6,166 bases of DNA from Candidatus Bathyarchaeota archaeon. GTDB lineage: Archaea; Thermoproteota; Bathyarchaeia; TCS64. A program made the position numbers and the translations under genes. The DNA lies in assembly GCA_937877765.1 (NCBI GenBank), contig CALGBN010000549.1, forward strand, positions 1 to 6,166, written 5' to 3'. The notes under the pieces are model-generated. The model was not told the DNA's origin. It worked only from the letters and a program-made list of their open reading frames with translations, and searched no databases. The first letter of the stretch is position 1. Every line of letters starts with the position of its first letter. Shown one piece after another: positions 1 to 6,118 of this stretch.

Positions 1-1
1 C

Positions 2-877
2 AGAATAAAGGGAAACAATGATCTGAATGCCCTAATTCCCATCTATTTAGTAAGAGAAGATGATCAAAACGCCATTGTTGATAAATATGAATTTGTCAGG
101 TTATTGGAATCTTTAGGAGGAAAGATAATAATTCATCCAATAATTGTAAATTATGACGAAAATAGAATAGATGATGATTTTTATTTTGAGTGGTTAGCAA
201 CTGAAGTGCAAAGAAAAATAGAATACATAGACTTAATTTTGAGAGAACAAGAAGATATAACAGACACACCCAACGAAAATACAGTTTTTTACGAAAATTT
301 CGATAATTATGTTTTGGGCACAGAGCCTCCAACGCCTTGGATTGTATATAAAAATGGAGTAGGAAAAGCAATAATAACAAATGATGTGAACGGGGCGTCG
401 AGTTCGCTACATAGTCTAAAATTAACTACTGAAATAAACTCTAATGTATATGTTCGCCGAAGTTTTAATCCAATATCAAGATTAGTAATCGATTATTACA
501 TTAGGCAATCTCGTTATAATAATTCGGGAGTAGGGTCTCCGTTTATTATTATAAGTCCGAATCGGATAGAAAGAAATAATGTAAATGATCGAAGAGCGGT
601 TTATATGGAAATAGTAGATAGAAAATTACGAGATGTATTCCAAGAAACCCCAGTTATCTGCGAAGTCGAACCAAATAAGTGGTATCACGTGGTTATTAAT
701 GTTGATTGTGTAAGACACAAATATACATGCAAAGTTGATGATGTAATAACATACGAAGGATTAATTGATCCAAGATTCAAAAGTATTAATGAAATTAGAA
801 CGAAACATTTCGCTAACACCCAAGAATGGACCACTTATCTTGATGAAATAAGAGTAAAAGAAATTATTTCAGGGTAA
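2..877 (+). CDS. ConA-like/LamG-fold domain protein, 5'-truncated
   Basis: The frame is open from base 2 to TAA at 875-877, giving 291 residues with no start, so the gene begins outside the window. A TTG at 104 is an internal codon, not a credible start. Residues 1 to about 90 are mostly helical, charged and unrecognised (a motif FYFEWLATEVQRKIEY near 60-75). Residues about 98-287 look like a concanavalin-A/LamG beta-sandwich: an opening ENFDNYVLGTEPPTPW, a middle SSLHSLKL, a WYHVVINVD strand near 227-235 and a closing YLDEIRV near 279-285. Such domains bind glycans or serve as structural appendages in surface, secreted and viral tail proteins. No catalytic motif is visible. GC is very low (sampled 60-base lines run 20-37%) against about 55% in sampled lines of the next gene, and ATA/AAT/GAT codons dominate, so horizontal or viral origin is plausible. 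The fold call is fairly secure; the cellular role is unknown. Confidence 0.8.
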   Translation, partial: RIKGNNDLNALIPIYLVREDDQNAIVDKYEFVRLLESLGGKIIIHPIIVNYDENRIDDDFYFEWLATEVQRKIEYIDLILREQEDITDTPNENTVFYENFDNYVLGTEPPTPWIVYKNGVGKAIITNDVNGASSSLHSLKLTTEINSNVYVRRSFNPISRLVIDYYIRQSRYNNSGVGSPFIIISPNRIERNNVNDRRAVYMEIVDRKLRDVFQETPVICEVEPNKWYHVVINVDCVRHKYTCKVDDVITYEGLIDPRFKSINEIRTKHFANTQEWTTYLDEIRVKEIISG

Positions 878-883
878 TGATAA

Positions 884-912
884 GCCTATTTTACTAATTC
901 ATTTTCGCTTTA
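884..912 (+). terminator. possible T-rich archaeal terminator
   Basis: The spacer after the triple stop holds spaced T tracts (TATTTTAC, CATTTTCG, CTTT) without a clear hairpin. Archaeal RNA polymerase can terminate at U-rich stretches, so this could end the transcript of the AT-rich gene. The spacer is AT-rich anyway, so support is weak. Confidence 0.3.
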
Positions 913-921
913 GTCCTAAGG

Positions 922-929
922 TATGTATA
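922..929 (+). promoter_or_regulatory. archaeal TATA-box-like element
   Basis: TATGTATA is centred about 26 bases upstream of the ATG at 952, the usual archaeal spacing between TATA centre and transcription start. That would place the transcript start at or beside the A of the start codon, giving a leaderless mRNA. No Shine-Dalgarno-like sequence precedes the ATG, which agrees. Confidence 0.55.
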
Positions 930-951
930 GCAGACTGAGCATCTATTTGCT

Positions 952-2019
952 ATGAATCAGGATCGATACGAGCGAGTTATAACCGCAGCCAACAACGGCA
1001 CCCCAGACAGGGTACCTTGGAGCGTCTGGGCACACTACCCAGCCATCCCTTGGCTGAAATACTATAGCTGGGAGCTAGCAAACAGAAACGGTGAACATCA
1101 GGCTAAAGCTCACCTAGCCTTGCTACAGGCACTGGACTACAAGATGGACCTACTGAAAGTCACACCATTCTTCAGATCAATGGCTTACCAGTGGGGCAGC
1201 GAGTTCGAGTTCAAAAATAACGATGGCAAAGACACACAGAAAACCATATTTGTGAATGAGCCGGAGGACTGGGAAAAGCTCTGGGTACTGGATCCCAAGA
1301 AAGAGCTACGTGAAAACCTACACTGCATACAAGTACTAGCAGACACACCTCATGGCACACCATTCATCTACAGCATCAGCAGCGCAGTCACACAGGCACT
1401 CCAAGGCGTATCAAACCCAGAGACATTCCACCAACACCTGAAAGAACACCCTGATGCGGTGATGAAGGGGCTTGAGACCATAAACGAGTCCAACAAGGAG
1501 TTCATGAAGGCAGCAGTAGACGCCGGATGTCACGGATTCTTCTATGGAATAGCTGGAAGAGGCGGTTACTGGAGCAGATTCACAAAACAACAACTAATAG
1601 ACATCACCCTCAAGCTCGACAAGGACGCACTCAGCGTAGACTCAGAGCTACAGATGCTCCACATCTGCAACACCCTTGACGAGAACCCTGAGAAAAACGG
1701 CAAACTCATGACCAGTGGCTGGTTCAACGAGTACCCCGTCAACATACTCAACTGGTGGGACCACCACTTCGTGTCTGTTGGAGAGGCAAAGAAAGTCTAT
1801 GGAGGCAAGAAATGTGTCGCTGGCGGCTTGGACCACAAGAAGACCCTCATGAGCACACCTGAAGCTATCATGGCTGAGGCGAAACAAGCCATCATGGACG
1901 CCGCTGATGGAGGAGGCTTCATCCTAGCAGGAGGCTGCACAGTAAGCCACGAAGCCCCCCTAGCCAACTATAACGCTGTGGGCAAAGTAGTCGAACTCTA
2001 TGGACGCTACAAGAAGTAA
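952..2019 (+). CDS. URO-D/MtaA-family corrinoid methyltransferase-like protein
   Basis: This 355-residue protein belongs to the uroporphyrinogen decarboxylase (URO-D) superfamily, on the side containing methylcobamide:CoM methyltransferases (MtaA/MtbA) rather than haem-pathway HemE. The start NQDRYERVITAANNGTPDRVPW is the usual family opening. A likely zinc site, H237-x-C239 (LHIC) followed by C329 (AGGC), matches the HxC...C pattern with which MtaA/MtbA activate a thiol for methyl transfer. Length is close to the 340-residue norm. ATG 952 is the only usable start, because an in-frame TAG at 928-930 overlaps the TATA box. No signal peptide or membrane segment is visible, so it is probably cytoplasmic. 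No corrinoid protein or substrate-specific MtxB partner lies in the window, so the methyl donor and acceptor cannot be named. The family call is strong; acting on CoM is inference, and acceptors such as tetrahydropterin or other thiols remain possible. Confidence 0.85.
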   Translation: MNQDRYERVITAANNGTPDRVPWSVWAHYPAIPWLKYYSWELANRNGEHQAKAHLALLQALDYKMDLLKVTPFFRSMAYQWGSEFEFKNNDGKDTQKTIFVNEPEDWEKLWVLDPKKELRENLHCIQVLADTPHGTPFIYSISSAVTQALQGVSNPETFHQHLKEHPDAVMKGLETINESNKEFMKAAVDAGCHGFFYGIAGRGGYWSRFTKQQLIDITLKLDKDALSVDSELQMLHICNTLDENPEKNGKLMTSGWFNEYPVNILNWWDHHFVSVGEAKKVYGGKKCVAGGLDHKKTLMSTPEAIMAEAKQAIMDAADGGGFILAGGCTVSHEAPLANYNAVGKVVELYGRYKK

Positions 2020-2021
2020 CC

Positions 2022-2029
2022 CTATATCC
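2022..2029 (+). promoter_or_regulatory. archaeal TATA-box-like element
   Basis: CTATATCC lies directly after the methyltransferase stop and is centred about 25 bases before the ATG at 2050. The 30-base gap has no ribosome binding site. A separate leaderless transcript for the VOC gene is therefore plausible, though read-through from upstream is not excluded. Confidence 0.45.
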
Positions 2030-2049
2030 CCACAAATCCACCATATTTT

Positions 2050-2424
2050 ATGGGGCTTAGAAAGATAGATGCGGTTCTTCTGAGAGTCAAAGACTTAGAG
2101 GAAACAGCAAACTTCTACACGAAGGTAATGGGGTTGAAAAGAGGCTGGACCGACAATGAACACCAGATGATTGGACTGCTCTTCACAGATAATGACACAG
2201 AGCTTGTGCTCCACTGTGACGAGACACTACCCGATCCCAATGTCAGTTATCAAGTAAAAGACGTATTGAGCTTCGTAGAAAAATACAGGGAGAAGGGATA
2301 CAAGGTGCTAGTCGAGCCATTTGATATCAGGTGTGGAAAATGCGCCATACTAGAGGACCCAGAAGGACACAGCATCGAGGTAATGGACATAACCAAGTTC
2401 GGAGAACCTAGATTCGATGCTTAA
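2050..2424 (+). CDS. VOC-superfamily (glyoxalase/bleomycin-resistance fold) protein
   Basis: This 124-residue single-domain protein has two beta-alpha-beta-beta-beta units typical of the vicinal oxygen chelate fold. Unit one is LRKIDAVLLRVKDLEETANFYTKVMGLKRGW (about 3-33) with strand TELVLH (50-55). Unit two starts at NVSYQVKDVLSFVEKYREKGY (64-84) and ends EDPEGHSIEVMD (102-113). The family includes glyoxalase I, methylmalonyl-CoA epimerase, dioxygenases and drug-binding proteins. Of the four usual metal-ligand positions, acidic ones are kept (E51, E110), but the early His of the common IDH opening is Ala8, and the His expected at the start of unit two appears to be V65/S66. Metal binding may be altered or lost, so it may be a binding protein rather than a classic enzyme. 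It lies 30 bases after the methyltransferase in the same frame. Fold certain, substrate unknown. Confidence 0.85.
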   Translation: MGLRKIDAVLLRVKDLEETANFYTKVMGLKRGWTDNEHQMIGLLFTDNDTELVLHCDETLPDPNVSYQVKDVLSFVEKYREKGYKVLVEPFDIRCGKCAILEDPEGHSIEVMDITKFGEPRFDA

Positions 2425-2428
2425 GCTG

Positions 2429-2437
2429 AAATAATTA
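2429..2437 (+). promoter_or_regulatory. weak TATA-like element
   Basis: AAATAATTA sits just after the VOC stop and is centred about 23 bases before the ATG at 2456. No Shine-Dalgarno is seen in the 31-base gap. Spacing is slightly short and the match is looser than at the two preceding genes. Confidence 0.3.
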
Positions 2438-2455
2438 GCCAGCCTTCTTTCTGTT

Positions 2456-3805
2456 ATGAATGTTTTAGATGATAAAGTGGCATCTGGGATTCGGGTCTTT
2501 GAGAGCTGGACCACGAGCCAGATGGCTTACAGTGGACAGCCGGGGCTTAGCGTGGCTGTTGTCAAGGATCAAGAAGTAGTATGGAGTAGGGGCTTCGGTT
2601 ACGCTGATGTGGAGGCTGAGACTAAGGCGTCTCCCGAGACTATCTACAGGATCGCATCCATCACCAAGCTCTTCACCAGCACCGCAGTGATGCAGCTAAG
2701 AGATAAGGGTAAACTCAGCATCCATGATCCTATCACCGATTACCTCGACTGGTTCAAGGTTGGAGATCAGAAAGGCGAACCCATCACCATAGAGAACCTC
2801 ATCACCCACACCAGTGGTTTACCTCGTGAGGCAGCTGGACCATACTGGACCACCATCGATTTCCCGACCAAAGAAGAGATAATGGAGAATCTTCCGACTC
2901 AGGAGCATCCTTTGAAGCCTTGGAGGAAATGGAAGTACAGTAATCTTGCATTAAGCCTAGCAGGATATATCGTAGAAGAGGCATCAGGGGTACCATACGA
3001 GGACTATGTGGAGGAGCATATCTTCAAACCCCTCGGCATGAAAGACACCTACATCAAAGACATACCAAAAGATCATCCAAGACTAGCCAAAGGCTACGGA
3101 AGGAGAATGCCTGATGGCACACGAGAACCCAGCAAATACACTAGCAGTAGAGGTATCAACCCAGCCGCCAACATGGCGACCACAGTACTAGACCTAGCAC
3201 GGTTCGCCATGCTCCAGTTCAGAGAAGACGAGGATGATCCGGTGCTTACTGGGGAGACCTTAAGGGAGATGCACAGGGTTCACTGGTTGGCGCCTAATTG
3301 GGATGTAGGCTGGGGTCTCGGATTCAATATCCTGCGGCTCGATGGTAAGACGTATGTTGGTCACGGTGGCTCGGTGCCCGGTTACAGGACAAATCTCAGG
3401 ATCAATCTTGAGGACAAGGTGGCTGTTGTTTTGTTTACTAACGCTGGTGATGGTGAGCCTGTGAAGTATACTGAGAAGGCGTTCAAGTGGATCGCACCCG
3501 GATTAGCGCCTAAGCCTGATGAAAAACCAGAGATGGATCTTGAGAAGTATACTGGCAAGTTTAGGAACAGATGGGGTGACGTAGAGGTACTGGTCTACAA
3601 TGGTGAGCTTATCATGATCACTCCTCAGTTGCTGGACCCAATGATAGAATACACCACCCTAAAACACGTAGAAGGCGACAAGTTCCAGATGAAGGCATCG
3701 GGATATGGAAGCCACAACGAGTACGCTGTGTTTGAGTTTGAAAACGGGAAAATAAAACGCCTAAAGACAGGGGAAAACTACACTTACCCCATTGATGAAT
3801 GGTAG
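2456..3805 (+). CDS. serine hydrolase, class C beta-lactamase fold
   Basis: This 449-residue protein has all three active-site motifs of the beta-lactamase/penicillin-binding-protein-like family (Pfam Beta-lactamase): S68-I-T-K71 with nucleophile Ser68, Y161-S-N163, and H303-G-G305 in place of KTG. The HTSGLP segment (118-123) and the helix LALSLAGYIVEEASG after YSN are also typical. Residues about 361-449 (from DLEKYTGKFRNRWGDVEV) form a C-terminal beta-rich domain like the DUF3471/lipocalin-like tails of such proteins. Known relatives are D-aminopeptidases, esterases, LACTB-like proteases and AmpC; archaea lack murein, so a peptidase or esterase role is more likely than resistance. No signal peptide or lipobox is visible, suggesting a cytoplasmic enzyme. 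The gene ends one base before the stop of the convergent small gene. Wobble-base use changes near 3240, inside the gene. Family call secure, substrate unknown. Confidence 0.9.
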   Translation: MNVLDDKVASGIRVFESWTTSQMAYSGQPGLSVAVVKDQEVVWSRGFGYADVEAETKASPETIYRIASITKLFTSTAVMQLRDKGKLSIHDPITDYLDWFKVGDQKGEPITIENLITHTSGLPREAAGPYWTTIDFPTKEEIMENLPTQEHPLKPWRKWKYSNLALSLAGYIVEEASGVPYEDYVEEHIFKPLGMKDTYIKDIPKDHPRLAKGYGRRMPDGTREPSKYTSSRGINPAANMATTVLDLARFAMLQFREDEDDPVLTGETLREMHRVHWLAPNWDVGWGLGFNILRLDGKTYVGHGGSVPGYRTNLRINLEDKVAVVLFTNAGDGEPVKYTEKAFKWIAPGLAPKPDEKPEMDLEKYTGKFRNRWGDVEVLVYNGELIMITPQLLDPMIEYTTLKHVEGDKFQMKASGYGSHNEYAVFEFENGKIKRLKTGENYTYPIDEW

Positions 3806-3806
3806 C

Positions 3807-3956
3807 CTAGTCTGCGGGTCTAAGACAGGCAGGCAAGTTACCGTGGCTTCGGTGGTTTGCTACACACTCGCAGCAGATACCCTTTCTCTCACAGGTCTCT
3901 GAGGTACAGGCACATCCTTCTAGGTTTCTTGATTTATTGGTACAAACTGTCTCCAT
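3807..3956 (-). CDS. small eight-cysteine protein, DUF6485-like
   Basis: A 49-residue frame runs from ATG (3956-3954) to TAG (3809-3807). It contains eight cysteines (C5, C15, C17, C22, C28, C29, C31, C44) in the order CTN, CAC, ETCERKGICCECVANHR, GNLPACLR. From memory this fits the small DUF6485-type family, whose members share a CPN start, a CxC, a C-x-RKGxCCEC-xx-H core and an LPAC end. It probably binds zinc or an iron-sulphur cluster; the function is unknown. The dense conserved pattern and the exact fit into the gap between two genes (1 base from the serine hydrolase stop, 53 bases from the RDD gene stop) argue for a real gene that length filters would miss. It may be transcribed from its own TATA-like box or by read-through from the zinc-ribbon genes. 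A cytoplasmic location is expected, since no signal peptide is seen. Confidence 0.85.
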   Translation of the reverse strand: METVCTNKSRNLEGCACTSETCERKGICCECVANHRSHGNLPACLRPAD

Positions 3957-3984
3957 TGTTGGTCTCGGAAAAAAGTTGAACGGC

Positions 3985-3994
3985 TAAATAAAAA
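3985..3994 (-). promoter_or_regulatory. TATA-like element or U-rich terminator
   Basis: On the minus strand TTTTTATTTA is centred roughly 30-33 bases before the ATG of the small Cys-rich gene, close to archaeal promoter spacing with a leader of a few bases. The same T-rich tract follows the RDD gene stop by about 16 bases and could equally terminate that transcript. The two roles cannot be separated by eye. Confidence 0.4.
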
Positions 3995-4009
3995 CGGGGG
4001 CGTTGTGGT

Positions 4010-4480
4010 CTATTCTTTGACCACGATGGTTCCACTGAGGTGGTTGAAGAGCCTTTGCTCCTTCTCAGGGTAAGCTATGACCCCTATGATTAGATCCAGT
4101 GGTAGCAGGAACGCCTTACCGAAGGCTTGGTACATGCTTGTACTGGTGTCTATCTGTTCACCGTAAAGGTCTGTTACCTTGATATTCATCACCTTCTTGC
4201 CGATACTCTGACCAGTCGTACCCTCAGTGTAGCTCCAGTATAGGAACAGGGCTACGCTGTTCAGGCTCAGGTTCAGGAAAGGCGTATGGAAGGGTATGAA
4301 GAGCCCCGGGAAGCTTAAGGCGCTCACCACGAATCCGATGATGATTCCGTCGATTATGTACGCCAGTATTCTTTCCCCTGTGCTTGCGAGCATTAGTTCG
4401 CTTACGTTTTGGGGTGCTCCGCACCTTGGGCAGTACTCTGCCTCATCTGATATCTCGTTTCCACATTTCTTACAGTACAT
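4010..4480 (-). CDS. zinc-ribbon RDD-family membrane protein
   Basis: This 156-residue protein opens with a zinc ribbon (C3-x2-C6, C17-x2-C20, ending CGAP) followed by an RDD domain. The residues naming the RDD family are visible: R37 and D44 in STGERILAYIIDGIII, and D129 in LPLDLIIGVI. The conserved GQSIGKKVMNIKV (90-102) and RLFNHLSGTIVV (143-154) are also present. Hydrophobic segments lie near 38-62, 72-84 and 122-137, so the protein sits in the cytoplasmic membrane with the ribbon probably inside. RDD proteins are poorly understood; some bacterial members affect ion tolerance, and substrate transport is not established here. ATG 4480 follows the upstream stop by three bases and has a strong AGGAGG, so the two genes are translationally linked. 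Family certain, role unknown. Confidence 0.9.
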   Translation of the reverse strand: MYCKKCGNEISDEAEYCPRCGAPQNVSELMLASTGERILAYIIDGIIIGFVVSALSFPGLFIPFHTPFLNLSLNSVALFLYWSYTEGTTGQSIGKKVMNIKVTDLYGEQIDTSTSMYQAFGKAFLLPLDLIIGVIAYPEKEQRLFNHLSGTIVVKE

Positions 4481-4483
4481 TTC

Positions 4484-5353
4484 TTAGATCCTCCTGTTGC
4501 CGGGCTTTATCGCCCCAAAGTAGACTATCGCGACTCCTGCTGCTAGTAGCACCAAGCCGCCTACGAAGAGCCCTCTGCCGATGCTGCTGAGTATGGGTAC
4601 CTTAGCACCCACACCTATCTCAACATCAACGTTTGCTGAGCCATCCGCGTTCATTATCACAAGCCAGAAGTTACCCGACTCAGGTGTCCATGTTAGGGTC
4701 TGTTCACCTGCGCCACTTACTTCTGTAACCCAGATGTCAAGGTCTGTAGGGGTGATGTTCAGTGTCTGACCTGCGTGGTACCTGTACTCTATGTAGGGGT
4801 ATCTGTCCCTGAACTCTTCCATACGGAACTCGGTAACTTGGTCATATGCTGCGTTACCGAAGAGGTCGTATGCATCTGATGCATCGACGATGCCGATGAA
4901 GACTGGTTCACCGGTGTTGCTCTCAGCCTTGATCTTCAATGTGACAAAGTCTTCTAGGTCTGGCTCCCACATCCAGTGGGGTGGACCATCCATGTCATCC
5001 ATATAGACATCAAGCTCCTTGCCTACAAGCAACTGTGTGCTTGTCTCAAGGTCTACGTTGTCTACGCCAATGTAGCCGCCGCCCTGGTCAAGCCACTCGA
5101 TTACACCCATGAGGGCGCCTCCTCCGAAGAGAAAGGGGATTGAGCCCATGATCAGTAGGCCGCCGATGATTATGGCGACTGCTTTCCAGCCGTTGCTGGC
5201 TCCGCCTTGGCTTTTCACGTATGTGATCTCGCCTTGTTTTCTTGGTGCGCCGCATGACTCACAGAATATTGCGTCCTTTGGCATTGGTGTACCGCATTTG
5301 CTGCAGTAGTCTATTTTCTCGTTTGAGTTTGAATCTTCCATTGTATGTTTCAC
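4484..5353 (-). CDS. zinc-ribbon, two-pass membrane protein of unknown function
   Basis: The longest reading is 289 residues from a GTG at 5353; an ATG at 5341 (Met5) gives 285. The TATA-like box would start transcription at about 5353, so either a leaderless GTG or an ATG behind a 12-base leader is possible. Near the N-terminus is a zinc ribbon (C17-x2-C20, C31-x2-C34, ending CGAP). A first membrane segment lies at about 57-84 and a second at about 258-280. Between them an external domain of roughly 170 residues contains FIGIVDASDAYDLF, IWVTEVSGAGEQTLTW and FWLVIMNADGSANVDVEIGVGA. From memory, the W-x-LVIMNADGS block occurs in uncharacterised membrane proteins of archaea and actinobacteria. 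The predicted topology puts the ribbon inside and the beta-rich domain outside, suiting a sensor or scaffold, but this is inference. It heads a two-gene unit with the RDD gene and shares its ribbon design. Confidence 0.8.
   Translation of the reverse strand: MKHTMEDSNSNEKIDYCSKCGTPMPKDAIFCESCGAPRKQGEITYVKSQGGASNGWKAVAIIIGGLLIMGSIPFLFGGGALMGVIEWLDQGGGYIGVDNVDLETSTQLLVGKELDVYMDDMDGPPHWMWEPDLEDFVTLKIKAESNTGEPVFIGIVDASDAYDLFGNAAYDQVTEFRMEEFRDRYPYIEYRYHAGQTLNITPTDLDIWVTEVSGAGEQTLTWTPESGNFWLVIMNADGSANVDVEIGVGAKVPILSSIGRGLFVGGLVLLAAGVAIVYFGAIKPGNRRI
4490..4495 (-). promoter_or_regulatory. Shine-Dalgarno site for the RDD gene
   Basis: AGGAGG lies on the minus strand inside the last codons of the upstream zinc-ribbon gene, nine bases before ATG 4480. 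It is a perfect match to the anti-Shine-Dalgarno at the 16S rRNA 3' end. It fixes the RDD start and shows that the two genes share an mRNA. The promoter-proximal genes here lack such a site. Confidence 0.85.
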
Positions 5354-5375
5354 AGGCGCATGAAACAGTTTTTGG

Positions 5376-5383
5376 TTTAAAAG
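5376..5383 (-). promoter_or_regulatory. archaeal TATA-box-like element for the zinc-ribbon pair
   Basis: On the minus strand CTTTTAAA is centred 26 bases upstream of position 5353, so transcription would start at the GTG there, 12 bases before ATG 5341. No Shine-Dalgarno lies before either start. This is the best-matching TATA box in the window. Confidence 0.55.
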
Positions 5384-5486
5384 CAGATTTCAGGATTATT
5401 ACCTAATTGGATCAGAAACTATGAAGAATTATTTCATAAATCATTGAAGCAGAAATACGCCTTTTTTGAGGCTCTGTTGGCTTCGG

Positions 5487-5494
5487 TTTAAGTA
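5487..5494 (+). promoter_or_regulatory. possible TATA-like element for the acetyltransferase gene
   Basis: TTTAAGTA lies in the 155-base divergent spacer (5354-5508), which otherwise shows no gene. Its centre is only about 19 bases before ATG 5509. Transcription would be expected to start slightly inside the annotated gene, so either the box is not used or the true start is a few codons later (TTG at 5515 or 5521). Confidence 0.25.
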
Positions 5495-5508
5495 GAAGGC
5501 TGTCCACT

Positions 5509-6118
5509 ATGATTTTGAGTTTGTCTGAAGATTACATTGTTCGATGGTTCAACGACGAGAACGATATCGATCCATACATAAATGGCCTTAACAAGGCTCT
5601 CTACTCGGAGTATGATGAATCAGTTTTTGAGTGGAAATGGAAAAAGAATCCAAACAGGTATGGATTCACAAGCATTATTGTGGTTGAGCACAAGGTTGAT
5701 GGCCCTGTGGCTTTCAACAGCTTCCTACCACTTGAGATCAGACGAGGAGAACAAGTTTTCAAGGCAATACAAGGTTGCGACGGCTTCGTAGACAAAGACC
5801 ATAGAAGACGAGGCTTATTCCAACTAACCCTAAAATTTCTTGACCAAGAGAAGGAGAAACTTGACGCAGAGTTCTTGATAGGCTTCAACCTCGTTGCAGC
5901 GGCTGGTGCAGCCCGTAAGGCTGGCTCCGAGCTTGCCTACGATGTGAACAAGTGTTTTCTGAAGCCTGAGCAGGTCAAACCGTCCCGGAAAAGGGTGGAG
6001 TTAGAGCCCATTGATATTGATACTCTGCATCGATTGTACAGTGGCTGGGCATTAAAGTCACGGCTATTCAACGTGAACCGATCAAAGAAGTATCTCTACT
6101 GGAGGATGCAGGAGCACC
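5509..6118 (+). CDS. GNAT-family N-acetyltransferase, 3'-truncated by contig end
   Basis: From ATG 5509 the frame stays open to the window end. The genuine sequence stops at base 6118, giving 203 complete codons (last residue His203). ATG 5509 is the first possible start after an in-frame TGA at 5467-5469. The protein resembles GNAT acetyltransferases that use acetyl-CoA: FEWKWKKNPNRYGFTSIIVVE (40-60) is the usual W-K-x-NP lead-in, then GPVAFNSFLPLEIRRGE (65-81). The acetyl-CoA loop is at 94-104, VDKDHRRRGLF, matching V-x-x-x-x-R-x-x-G. A GFN (125-127) and an A-x-KAG (135-139) follow, as in the family. Related proteins with this lead-in often have a second GNAT-like half, and residues 163-203 may begin it. 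The acceptor substrate is unknown. The codons after 6118 (VSYTHLRAHETSLHL) are adapter-derived and must not be counted. Confidence 0.85.

Noticed and set aside
104..106. TTG as start of the first gene
   Set aside because: The same frame is open to the left edge, with protein-like sequence before it, so the gene is truncated rather than starting here.
96..380. 94-residue hydrophobic frame on the minus strand
   Set aside because: It lies wholly inside the AT-rich ConA-like gene, and its Leu/Phe-rich translation is what antisense AT-rich coding DNA gives; no start signal is seen.
1411..1887. Three minus-strand frames of 60-79 residues
   Set aside because: All are antisense to the well-supported methyltransferase, overlap each other and show no domain.
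3839..3855. ACCG...CGGT inverted repeat as an intrinsic terminator
   Set aside because: The stem is only four base pairs, has no following T tract and lies within the small Cys-rich gene.
4224..4769. Frames on both strands overlapping the RDD and zinc-ribbon genes
   Set aside because: They are shadows of genes supported by zinc-ribbon and RDD motifs; their Arg/Ser/Pro-rich translations show no family features.
5582..5888. Overlapping 69- and 95-residue frames within the acetyltransferase region
   Set aside because: The acetyltransferase frame from 5509 carries the clear GNAT motifs, and these frames only look longest because the true gene has no stop before the contig end.
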